From an uncultured Selenomonadales bacterium (GTDB taxonomy: Bacteria; Bacillota; Negativicutes; Selenomonadales; Selenomonadaceae), in assembly GCA_946407095.1 (NCBI GenBank), contig CAMJMR010000008.1, positions 1-64,000 on the forward strand: DNA of 64,000 nucleotides, read 5' to 3'. The notes under the pieces are model-generated. The model ran no database searches. It was not told where the DNA came from and was given only the letters and a program-made list of their open reading frames with translations. Shown in pieces: positions 1 through 8,000 of this stretch; within the stretch, counting starts at the first letter, position 1, and each line of letters begins with the position of its first letter. The position numbers and the translations under genes are program-made.

Positions 1-255
1 GAAAACATCAGCAAATTTTTTCTTGCGAAGTCGTTGGCGACAGGCTTAGGCGCGGTCGGAACGCTGAACTTATCGGAACATTGCGGCGCGCTATCTGGAT
101 GCAACGTCACGTTGCCGCCCGCTACGCTGACCATTTCCGAAAACATCAGCAAATTTTTTCTTGCGAAGTCGTTGGCGACAGGCTTAGGCGCGGCCGGAAC
201 GCTGAACTTATCGAAACATTGAGGCGCGCTATCAGGATGCAACGTCACGTTGCCG
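1..255. repeat. In-gene tandem repeat, 138-bp period, containing palindromic element PE (two copies)
   Basis: Bases 1-117 recur at 139-255 with few differences, an exact 138-bp (46-codon) period. Each copy ends in the 15-base perfect palindrome GCAACGTCACGTTGC (101-115 and 239-253), preceded by GGCGCGCTATC(T/A)GGAT. The same core recurs at 33943, 42902, 43023, 53359, 61999 and 62119. Read in the dusB frame on the minus strand it encodes GNVTLHPDSA. The copy number beyond the left edge cannot be seen. Confidence 0.9.
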
Positions 256-353
256 TCGAGAAGTTCACGCACAAGGACTCTGAACGCGGTATCGGTGACG
301 CCTGCCATCGGCGCAAGGAAAATTGGCGTCTTGAAAATTTCAGCGGTCGTCAT
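1..353 (-). CDS. dusB: tRNA-dihydrouridine synthase B, N-terminal part (runs off left edge), with in-frame repeat insertion
   Basis: The reading frame starts at ATG 353-351 and stays open to the window edge. The first 30 residues carry the DusB N-terminal signature (TPIFLAPMAGVTDTAFR), the FMN-binding start of the enzymes that reduce uridine to dihydrouridine in tRNA. Its ATG overlaps the coaX stop (ATGA), implying translational coupling. After VREL the expected 'GADL..SEMVS' segment is displaced by a 46-residue unit that begins GNVTLHPDSAPQC and ends in LLMFSEMVSVAG; a second copy follows and is cut by the edge. The SEMVSVAG part is genuine DusB sequence, so host codons were duplicated together with foreign ones. 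Whether the protein still folds is unknown, but the frame is undisturbed. Confidence 0.85.
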   Translation of the reverse strand, partial: MTTAEIFKTPIFLAPMAGVTDTAFRVLVRELLDGNVTLHPDSAPQCFDKFSVPAAPKPVANDFARKNLLMFSEMVSVAGGNVTLHPDSAPQCSDKFSVPTAPKPVANDFARKNLLMF

Positions 354-1123
354 TGCGAATTCCGCTCGTGCAGGACGCGCAAGCCGCTGAGCGTCAAGAA
401 GTGGTCGATTTTGTCAATGGTCTTCGATTCGCGCTGAATCATCTTGGCAAGCCCGCCCGTCGCTATGACCTTGGCTTTCCAATCCGCGCCCATTTCCGCC
501 CGAATCTTTTCGACAATCGTGTCAATCTGCCCGACGTAGCCGTAGATAATGCCCGCCTGCATACAAGTCGTCGTGTTGTGTCCGATAACGCTTTTGGGCG
601 GAATGAGTTCAATGCGCGGCAACTTCGCTGTGGAACTGAAAAGCGATTCGGCACTTGCCACGATGCCCGGCGCAATGACTCCGCCCAGAAAGTCGCCCGT
701 CTCCGACACCACGTCGAAAGTCGTAGCCGTCCCGATGTCAATCACAATCAGCGGCCCGCCGTAAAGTTCAAAGGCTCCGACGGCATTAACAATCCTGTCC
801 GCGCCGATTGTTCGCGGGTTTTCGTAATTTATCTTGATGCCCGTCTTTATGCCCGGCCCGACGATGAGCGGTTTGACTTTGAAATAACGTTCGCACATTT
901 TGGTAAGGGGCACAATCAGCGGCGGCACGACCGACGAAATAATTATATCCTTGACGTCAGAAATTTTCACGCCCTGGTAGCGGAACAAGTCGTTAATCAG
1001 CATGCCGTATTCGTCGCCGGTCTTTTGGCGGTCGGTCGATATGCGCCAATGCTTCATAAGATTTTTACCGATGTAAGTTCCCATGACGATATTGCTGTTG
1101 CCAATATCGATAACAAGTAACAA
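350..1123 (-). CDS. coaX: Type III pantothenate kinase
   Basis: The 257-residue protein has the ASKHA-fold start MLLVIDIGNSNIVMG, the RISTDRQKTGDEYG segment and the GADRIVNAVGA and VIDIGTATTFDVV motifs of CoaX. It would phosphorylate pantothenate in the first step of coenzyme A synthesis. The length is typical of the family. A strong ribosome site (TAGGAGGTT) lies just upstream of ATG 1123. It is followed with a 4-base overlap by dusB and preceded 20 bp upstream by a glycosyltransferase gene, so it may be the tail of that transcription unit. Confidence 0.95.
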   Translation of the reverse strand: MLLVIDIGNSNIVMGTYIGKNLMKHWRISTDRQKTGDEYGMLINDLFRYQGVKISDVKDIIISSVVPPLIVPLTKMCERYFKVKPLIVGPGIKTGIKINYENPRTIGADRIVNAVGAFELYGGPLIVIDIGTATTFDVVSETGDFLGGVIAPGIVASAESLFSSTAKLPRIELIPPKSVIGHNTTTCMQAGIIYGYVGQIDTIVEKIRAEMGADWKAKVIATGGLAKMIQRESKTIDKIDHFLTLSGLRVLHERNSQ

Positions 1124-1143
1124 ATGACCAACCTCCTAAAATT

Positions 1144-2428
1144 TTATTTCCACGTCTGCAAGAGCCGTTGCAGATAATCCAGCTCGACGTAATCTTTCCA
1201 CAGATTATTTAAGTGCATGGCTTCCATAATTTGCGGGATAATATTCAGGCACGCGCCGCGCAGGTCGTTTACGACGGGATAAGGCAACGGCAAAATGTTC
1301 GGCAATTCGGCAAGCAACAGGCGGGCGTCTGCGAATGTCATGTTGCTTAAAGACTTCAGAGTTGCCTTGAGCGACGCCTCCTCGTAAACCTTCAGCCGCT
1401 CGTCGTTCGGAAATTTCCCGCGCAGATAAGCACTGACTGCCCGACAAGTTAAAAAAGTTTCAAGCTTGCCCGAATAAAAACTCGGCGGCACGGTCGGCAA
1501 AATCATCGGCGACAAATTTTTTGTCAGTGCTTTAAGTAATCTTTCGTCTGCGTGAGAATTGTCGGGCGGCCGGTAAACTTTCGCCCGCGTGTCACGATAT
1601 TTCAAAATGCCGTCGTCGAAAATCTCGTTGCGGTCAAAAATTTCAAAGCTTTCAACGTTGTAACTATTTATTAAAGAATCCGCTTGTCCGCGTTGAACTT
1701 TTTTTGCGTGTTCCTCTCGCGACTTTGCGTGATAATGATTCACAACAATTTTGTCAACAGTCAGAGGAAGATTAATTGCTCCTTGTATAAAACCCCCTTT
1801 CTCATTTACCGCAAAATATTTTTCAAAATAATTCGCAAAATGTGGACTGGGGAGAAAGTTTATCGCACGAGGATTAGCGATAGTCTTGACCACAGCGTTG
1901 CATCCCGGAGTATTTGGCTTGCGAGGAGAATATACCCAATCATCACTGGCGCGGCGCGTAAATCTTTCAAGGACGCCGCGAGAATAATCGGCTTTTTCTT
2001 GTCCGCTCGATCCAAAATAATGCCAATTTATTACCAAGCCTGCCACGTTCGGGTCGCGCGATAAAATTTCGTCGACGACTTCAACAACCCCCCCCCCCAC
2101 GCGATTTCGGATAAATGAACTCGTCAGCGTCAATGAACGACATATAGCGGCTTTGAAATTTAAATTTCTTGAGGGCTTCGTTATAAACCAACATTTGCAT
2201 GGCTTTGCCGGGCGCAGAAAAATAATCGACCCGACCCGCCGCGACGTAGGGCTTAGCGACTTCGGCTTGATTGTCGGGGCTTTCGTTGTCGTAGATGTAA
2301 AAATGGTCGACGCCCGCCAGCAGGTGATAGTCCAGCCACTCTTTTATGTAAGGGCCTTCGCATTTCATTATGGCGACGATTGACAAGTCGTGCAGGAACA
2401 GATTTTTGTCGACAGCCAAGAGAATCAC
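1144..2428 (-). CDS. GT92-like glycosyltransferase, phase-variable, out of frame in this sequence
   Basis: Two overlapping frames together make one protein. The N-terminal piece (2428 to 2081) has the GVDHFYIYDNES and FIDADEFIYPK motifs of GT92/GT2-type enzymes. The C-terminal piece (to 1144) continues with VAGLVINWHYFGSSGQ and NHYHAKSREEH. They are split at a run of 11 G (coding strand) just after YPKSR. With 10 or 13 G the frames join, and with 10 the spacing to AGL equals that of the intact neighbour at 2425-3702. The start is uncertain: GTG 2428 overlaps the upstream stop, but TTG 2419 is better spaced from GGAGGTGA. The role is probably decoration of a surface polysaccharide or glycoprotein; the substrate is unknown. 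Decay or sequencing error are the alternatives to phase variation. Confidence 0.8.
2088..2098. repeat. Homopolymer tract of 11 C (11 G on coding strand), contingency-locus type
   Basis: Eleven uninterrupted C lie inside the glycosyltransferase reading frame, between the DxD-type motif region and the rest of the enzyme. Tracts of this length mutate by slippage during replication. A one-base loss here restores the full-length protein. Confidence 0.85.
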
Positions 2429-3702
2429 CTCCGAAAAATTTTCAGCAAGAGGCGCAAGTCATTCATTGCCGCGAAGTCCCTCCAGAATTCGTTTTCGCGC
2501 ATGAAGTCCATCGTCCGCGAAATGATTTGAATTGCCGCGCCGCGCAGGTCGTCCATGACGGGATAGGGCAAGCTTAAAAGATTCGGCAACTCGCTAAGCA
2601 AAAGCCGCACGTCCGAAAACTTCAGCCCGTCCAAAGACTTCAACACCGCCGCAAGCGACGCCTCCTCGTAAATCTTCAGCCGCTCGTCATTCGGGAAGTT
2701 CCCGCGCAGATATTTGCTCGCCGCCAAGCACGTCAAAGCCGTTTCCAAGTCTGAAAGTTCGTCTTCGGCGTAGGCGGTCAAAGTTTTCGTCAAAGCGGCT
2801 CTTACGCGGGCAAGCCGTTGCGCATCGTCCTCAAGCGAGAAATTTTCGGCGCGGGCGGCACAATATCTCAAAATGCCGTCGTCGAAAACCTCGTTGCGGT
2901 CGTACATGTCAAACCACGAATCGTCAATGCAATTCGCGCCCGTGTCGGCAGAGCGGACGCCGCCCTTATCTGCGCGGCCGCGCGCAACCTTCGTGCCGTG
3001 TTCCTCGCGACTTTTGACATTGTAGTGATTGAGCGCGATTTTTTCAGCCGTGACGGGCTCGTTGCAATAGGATTCGACTTGACCGCCCGCCTCGTTGACG
3101 GAATAGCAGCCCTCGAAGTAAATCGGGCAATGGGAACTGCCGAAGAAAGAAATCCTGCGCGGGTTGGCAACGGTTTTAATTTGAGCATTGCCGCCGGGAA
3201 TATCGCGGTGCGGAATGGGGACAACCCAATCGACGGGCGCACGACACGTAAACCTTTCAAGCACGCCGCGCGAATAATCAGCCTTGTCTTGCCCGTTTGA
3301 GCCGAAAATTTGCCAATTAACCGCTAAGCCCGCAGCGTCGGGGAAATTTTTCATTACGGCGTCCAGCACGGCGGGAAGGGTGTCCGTCGTGTTTTTCGGG
3401 TAAAGGAACTCGTCCAAATCGATGAAGGCGACGCGGCGGCAAAGGAAACGATAATCGCGGACGGCAAAATTATAGGCGGCATATTGCGCCGAGCCGCCCG
3501 AAATTTTTTCACTTGTCACCAAGCCCGCCGCCACATACGGCGCGACAATCGCGTTGTAGTCGTCGGCAGAATCGTTGTCATAAAGATAAAAGTGGTCGAC
3601 TCCCGCCAAAAGATGATAGTCGAGCCACTCTTTCAAATAATGCCCTTCGTTCTTCAGTATCGCGACAATCGCCAAATCGTAAAGAAACAGATTTTTTTTC
3701 AC
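2425..3702 (-). CDS. GT92-like glycosyltransferase (intact paralogue)
   Basis: This 425-residue protein begins at GTG 3702, eleven bases after a GGAGGTG site. It has GVDHFYLYDNDS near residue 35, FIDLDEFLYPK near 95, an AGLAVNWQIFGSNGQ segment and NHYNVKSREEHGTK, all shared with the broken neighbour downstream. It lacks a long G tract and reads through. The C-terminal third is helical and charged and also matches the neighbour, so the pair arose by tandem duplication. The product is likely a cytoplasmic nucleotide-sugar transferase acting on a surface glycan; acceptor and sugar cannot be read from sequence. Confidence 0.8.
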   Translation of the reverse strand: MKKNLFLYDLAIVAILKNEGHYLKEWLDYHLLAGVDHFYLYDNDSADDYNAIVAPYVAAGLVTSEKISGGSAQYAAYNFAVRDYRFLCRRVAFIDLDEFLYPKNTTDTLPAVLDAVMKNFPDAAGLAVNWQIFGSNGQDKADYSRGVLERFTCRAPVDWVVPIPHRDIPGGNAQIKTVANPRRISFFGSSHCPIYFEGCYSVNEAGGQVESYCNEPVTAEKIALNHYNVKSREEHGTKVARGRADKGGVRSADTGANCIDDSWFDMYDRNEVFDDGILRYCAARAENFSLEDDAQRLARVRAALTKTLTAYAEDELSDLETALTCLAASKYLRGNFPNDERLKIYEEASLAAVLKSLDGLKFSDVRLLLSELPNLLSLPYPVMDDLRGAAIQIISRTMDFMRENEFWRDFAAMNDLRLLLKIFRR

Positions 3703-3721
3703 AGACTTAAAAGCACCTCCG

Positions 3722-4696
3722 CTATCTGCGACGAAGAAGTTTTGATTCGATAAAAGCCAAATCGTCCTCCAAAAAAGACGGCTTCCTTATGTAGCCCGCA
3801 GCCGCCGATTTTTTTATATCGCTTAGGACGGTAAAATCGCGCGTGTCGGTCATGATTATCACGGGGATATGTTTCAGCTTGTTGTTGGAAGTGACGAGCT
3901 CCAAGAATTTGAGTCCATTGACGAAGGGCATCTCCATGCTTACGAGAATCAAATCCGCGCCGTTATTTTCCAGAATCCTCATGCCTTCCGCCGCACTTTG
4001 CGCCGTGAACAGTTCGCAAGGGAAATGATTTTGAATGGTCTCCCGCTCCTGCCGCAAATCAAAAATATCGTCTTCGACAAGCAAAATGCGGAAAGTAGTC
4101 CTTGCTCGCCCGTCCTCCGCAGTAGTGCCGATACTTTCTTCGACTTCAATCATTTTACTTACCCTGGCGACCAAGTCTTGCGGCGAACACGGTTTGGTAA
4201 CGTAATCTTGCACGCCGAGCGAAAAAATATTGGCGACAATTTCCCTTTGCGTCGAGCTGGACATTATCATCACGGGCAAATTTTTAAAGCGTTCTTCGTT
4301 GCGAATCCTAATCAGCATATCGACGCCGTTAAAATCCGCGTCCAGAATGACCAGATTTATTTCGCGGCTGATTAGGGTGTTAATCGCGGTGAGGGCGTTG
4401 TTCGTTGCCAAAATGTGATAGTCGGGCAAGCCGCGCTCCAAAACCAGTTTGCTTATGCTGAGGTTGCGCTCGTCGGGGTTGATAATCATGATAGTTGTTT
4501 CGTGGCGTTCTTCGGCCACTTTTTTCAAATCGTTGCGTTTCATGGCCTCGATTCGTCTGCCTTGCATCCTGGCTCTTTCGCGAAATTTTTCAAGGCACAG
4601 CGAGCAATACAATCCGGTTTCTATGATTTTGCCGCAACCGGCGCACGGGCGTCCCGTCATTCGGGTTCTGCTGTCTGAAGTTCCTTTTCTTGCCAT
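3722..4696 (-). CDS. Double-receiver response regulator with N-terminal zinc-ribbon-like motif
   Basis: The 324-residue protein starts with a CAGC...CSLC pair of CxxC-type knuckles (residues about 19-35), followed by two CheY-like receiver domains (about 66-185 and 205-322). The first receiver has the acceptor Asp in LVILDADF and the Lys in YVTKP. The second keeps its acidic pocket (VEDD) and Lys (YIRKP) but has Ser where the phospho-accepting Asp should be (LVSMEMP). No DNA-binding or enzymatic output domain follows, so it probably signals by protein contact. It is the first gene of a unit that continues into the two GT92 genes 19 bp downstream. Confidence 0.85.
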   Translation of the reverse strand: MARKGTSDSRTRMTGRPCAGCGKIIETGLYCSLCLEKFRERARMQGRRIEAMKRNDLKKVAEERHETTIMIINPDERNLSISKLVLERGLPDYHILATNNALTAINTLISREINLVILDADFNGVDMLIRIRNEERFKNLPVMIMSSSTQREIVANIFSLGVQDYVTKPCSPQDLVARVSKMIEVEESIGTTAEDGRARTTFRILLVEDDIFDLRQERETIQNHFPCELFTAQSAAEGMRILENNGADLILVSMEMPFVNGLKFLELVTSNNKLKHIPVIIMTDTRDFTVLSDIKKSAAAGYIRKPSFLEDDLAFIESKLLRRR

Positions 4697-4745
4697 ATCT
4701 TTCCAATACTTACCTCCTTCGCAGAAACGCCAAGATTTTTTCTAC

Positions 4746-4773
4746 AGTTTACTAATTTTCGCCGATATGTCAA
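4746..4773 (-). promoter_or_regulatory. Candidate sigma-70 promoter of the response-regulator/GT92 unit
   Basis: On the minus strand a perfect TTGACA (4773-4768) is followed after 16 bases by TAAACT (4751-4746). It lies about 50 bp upstream of the ATG at 4696, whose AAGGAGG site is further away than usual. Confidence 0.55.
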
Positions 4774-4786
4774 TAAAAAAATACAT

Positions 4787-5006
4787 GCCCTTTCGTTTGC
4801 TAAGCAAAAGGGCTCAAAGACAGCTTTTTATGTTTAGAATCTACTTTTTCTTTGCATGCCCAAAGAAAAAGTAGCAAAAAGAAAAGGCACCTCGCGGGGG
4901 CGTTAAGCAGTCGTTGCCAAAGCGTTGCGTCAACCCGAAACCGCCTGTGCCGGCAAAGAAACATCCATGTTTCTGTTGCCGGCGGGCGCGCGTCCATGCG
5001 CGCCCC
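4787..5006 (+). repeat. R1 modular repeat, copy A
   Basis: It fills the gap between the RTX gene and the response regulator. Hairpins in order: 4787-4813 (GCCCTTT...AAAGGGC); 4841-4874, a perfect 14-bp stem with a 6-base loop (CTACTTTTTCTTTG arm); 4949-4983 (GCCGGCAA-AGAAACAT arm, one bulge); 4984-5005 (GGGCGCGC arm). The same modules in the same order recur in copies C, D, E, F, G, H and I. The terminal inverted repeats seen in copies E-G are missing here; the RTX stop codon follows six bases after the last hairpin. Confidence 0.8.
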
Positions 5007-5011
5007 AAAGA

Positions 5012-8000
5012 CTACGCGTTTTGCCAAGATTTTGCAGCGTGATTGTATCTGTAAGCCGAGCCGTCACTCAAGACGAACGCCGAGCTTAAAAGTTCCGTGC
5101 TCTGTGCCGCGATGACGTTGCCCGTATTGAACGCCACAGCCACCACGCCGTTATCTTCGGCCGTCGCGATTATGTCGCCGAGCGTCGCGTCATTCAAGTG
5201 GACGATATCAGCTGACGAGGCGTTAAGGAAAATGTCCGCGCCTTGCACCCTGCCGCCGATAAAAATATCAGCTCCGCCGCCGCCGAACAAAGCATCCGCC
5301 GCAACGTCCGCACCGCCCCAAAGCTGACTACCGCCGTCGCCCGCAAATATCACATCGGAGCCCGCCGAGCCGTTTATCACTTCAAAGCCCGCGATGCCGC
5401 GTCCGTCAATCAAGCCAGCCGTCGTCGCCGCATATGCCTTGACGAAGTCGTTGCCCGCCGCGTCGCTTAGGTCGATAACTTTGTCCGTCGCATTTTGAAT
5501 GGCGAGAGCACCTGTCGACGAGCCCGCGATGAAATTGCCTGCGCCGTCGAAAAACGCGCCCGTGTATTGCCCACCGAAAATAATCTTGTCGCCCGACTGA
5601 TAATTGGCGATGACTTGATTGCCGCCCGTGTAGACGTGTTGAGCCGTCGCGGAGGGCTGTTGAGGCTGTTGAGCTTGCGAAAGCATTTCGTTGTAAAGCT
5701 TGCGGGCTTCAGCCGAGGTTGTGCTTGTCTTGTTGTTCCCATACTTTCTGCCACCGCCCGACGAACTGCCGCCACTTGATGAACTGCCACTGCCGCCGCG
5801 TCCGCTTGCTGACGAGCCGCCCGAAGCGTCCGAGCCGTGCCCTTCGCCGCTTGACGTGCCGCCCGAAGTGTTGCCGCCGCCACTGCCACCGGTGCCTGAG
5901 CCACTGCCGCCGCTTGACGAGCCGCCGCCGTCGCCACCTGAGCCTGAGCCTCCTCCTCCGCCGCTGGTGCCCGATTCGCCGATTATGACGTGTTCGGGGT
6001 TTGCTCTGAAGTTCACCAACCGTATCGTGTTATCGCCGACCGTGACAATTATATCGTCGCCGCTGGGCGTGCCGACCGTGGAGTAGGTGCCCGTGCCGTC
6101 GCCGATTTGCAAAGTCGAGTTTTCGGTCAAGCCCCAAATGGTATCGTTGCCGTCGCCGGGCGTGTATTGAATGAAACTGTTCGCACCGTCGCCCGAAAGG
6201 CTGATTCGGTCGTTGCCCTTGCCGCCCGATATCGAGACGAGCGCGCTACTGTTGGTGATTGAGTCGTCGCCTGCGCCGCCCGTTATTGTTACGTTCGAGT
6301 CGCGATTGTCAATTCTATCGTTGCCGTCGCCGCCGTCCATTGAAACATTCGCGCCGAGCGTGCTGACAAGCGTATCGTTGCCCGCTCCGCCGCCGATTGT
6401 CACGTTGCTGTTGTCGTTGGCAACGGTATCGTCGCCTTCGCCGCCGTCGACAGTCACGCTTGCGCCGCTGTTGAAAATGGAATCGTTGCCCGCGCCCGCG
6501 TAAATTTTAACGTTGTCGCTGTTAAAGCTGTAAACGGTGTCGTCGCCGTTGCCGCCGTCGATTGTGACGTTCGCGCCGTCGTTGTGAATGGAATCATTGC
6601 CCGCGCCGCCCGCGATTGAAACTTGCGCGGCAGTGTTCCTGATTGAGTCGTTGTCGCCGCCTCCGTCGATTGAAACTTGCGAGCCGTAATTAACAACGTA
6701 GTCAACACCTGCGCCGCCATAGATTGAAACGGAAGAACTGCGATTTTGAATTGAATCGTTGCCCGCGCCGCCTTCGACGATAATATCGTGAGAATCGGCG
6801 GTCGTGTGAATGGTGTCGTTATCGTCGCCGCCGTCGATTGTGACTGAATCGCCGCCGTTGCTGTAGAGATAATCGTTGCCGTCGCCGCCGCTCATTGAAA
6901 CGCCGGAGCCGCTGTTCCAAAGGCTGTCGTTTCCTGCGCCGCCGTCCATTGTGACGCCGTCACCGTAGTTATTGAGCCTGTCGATACCCGCGCCGCCGTC
7001 CAGCGTGATGGAAGTGCCTTCGCGATTGACAAAGTAATCATTGCCTGCGCCGCCGACCATTGAAACATTGTCGCCGCTGTTGTCGACGGAATCATTGCCC
7101 GCACCTGCGTCGAGCGTTACGTCATTGCCCTCGCGGTTGAAAAGAATATCGTCGCCCTCGTCGCCCGAAATGGAAACGTCCGAGCCGAGAGAGCTTAAGA
7201 GTATGTCCTTGCCCTTGCCGCCCGATATCGAGACTTTGGAGCCGTAAAAGCTGCGAATGCTGTCATTGCCGCCGAGTGCCGCTATCGTCGCGCCGTCGAC
7301 GGTGCTTCGGTAAGTGTCGTTGCCTTCGGTCAGCGTGACGAATGTGTTTTCGACATTGAAAGCGTCGCCCAAGCTTGGCACGTCTTTTAGCAGGATTGAG
7401 CCGTCGCCGACCGTGATGAGAATATCGGAGCCGCTTTTTTGCGTGGAATAGGCGTCCGAAATGTTCAAATGCGTTGTCGCGTTGTTGAAGCCCGTAACGG
7501 TATCGTTGCCGTCGCCCGCCGCGTATCGAATGAGATTGTTCGTCGAGTCGCTCAACAGATTGATTGAATCGTCGCCCGCGCCGCCGTCAATCGTCGTGTT
7601 CGCGCCGCCGTTTTGAATTGTATCGTTGCCGTTGCCGCCTTCGACCGAGACACTTCGCCCGCCGTTAAAGAGATAGTCATCATCTTCGCCGCCGACCAAT
7701 GTAACTATCTCGCCGTCGTTTATGATTGAATCGTTGCCCGTGCCGCCGTTGATTGACGTATTCATCTTGACGTTAAAAATTGTATCGTTGCCGCCGAGAG
7801 CATCAATCCTTGCGTCGTCTGTGGTGACGTCGTAGTTGTCATCGCCTTCAGTGAGAAGGACAGGCTCCGTATCCTCCAAGCGCGTTTCTTTCAACACGCC
7901 GTCTATCGTCAAAGATAAGTTCGAGGCTTGCACATTCAATACGTAAATGTAGCCCGTGTCGACCTTGATAATGGCGTTATCGCCGCTTGAATACCTTGAG

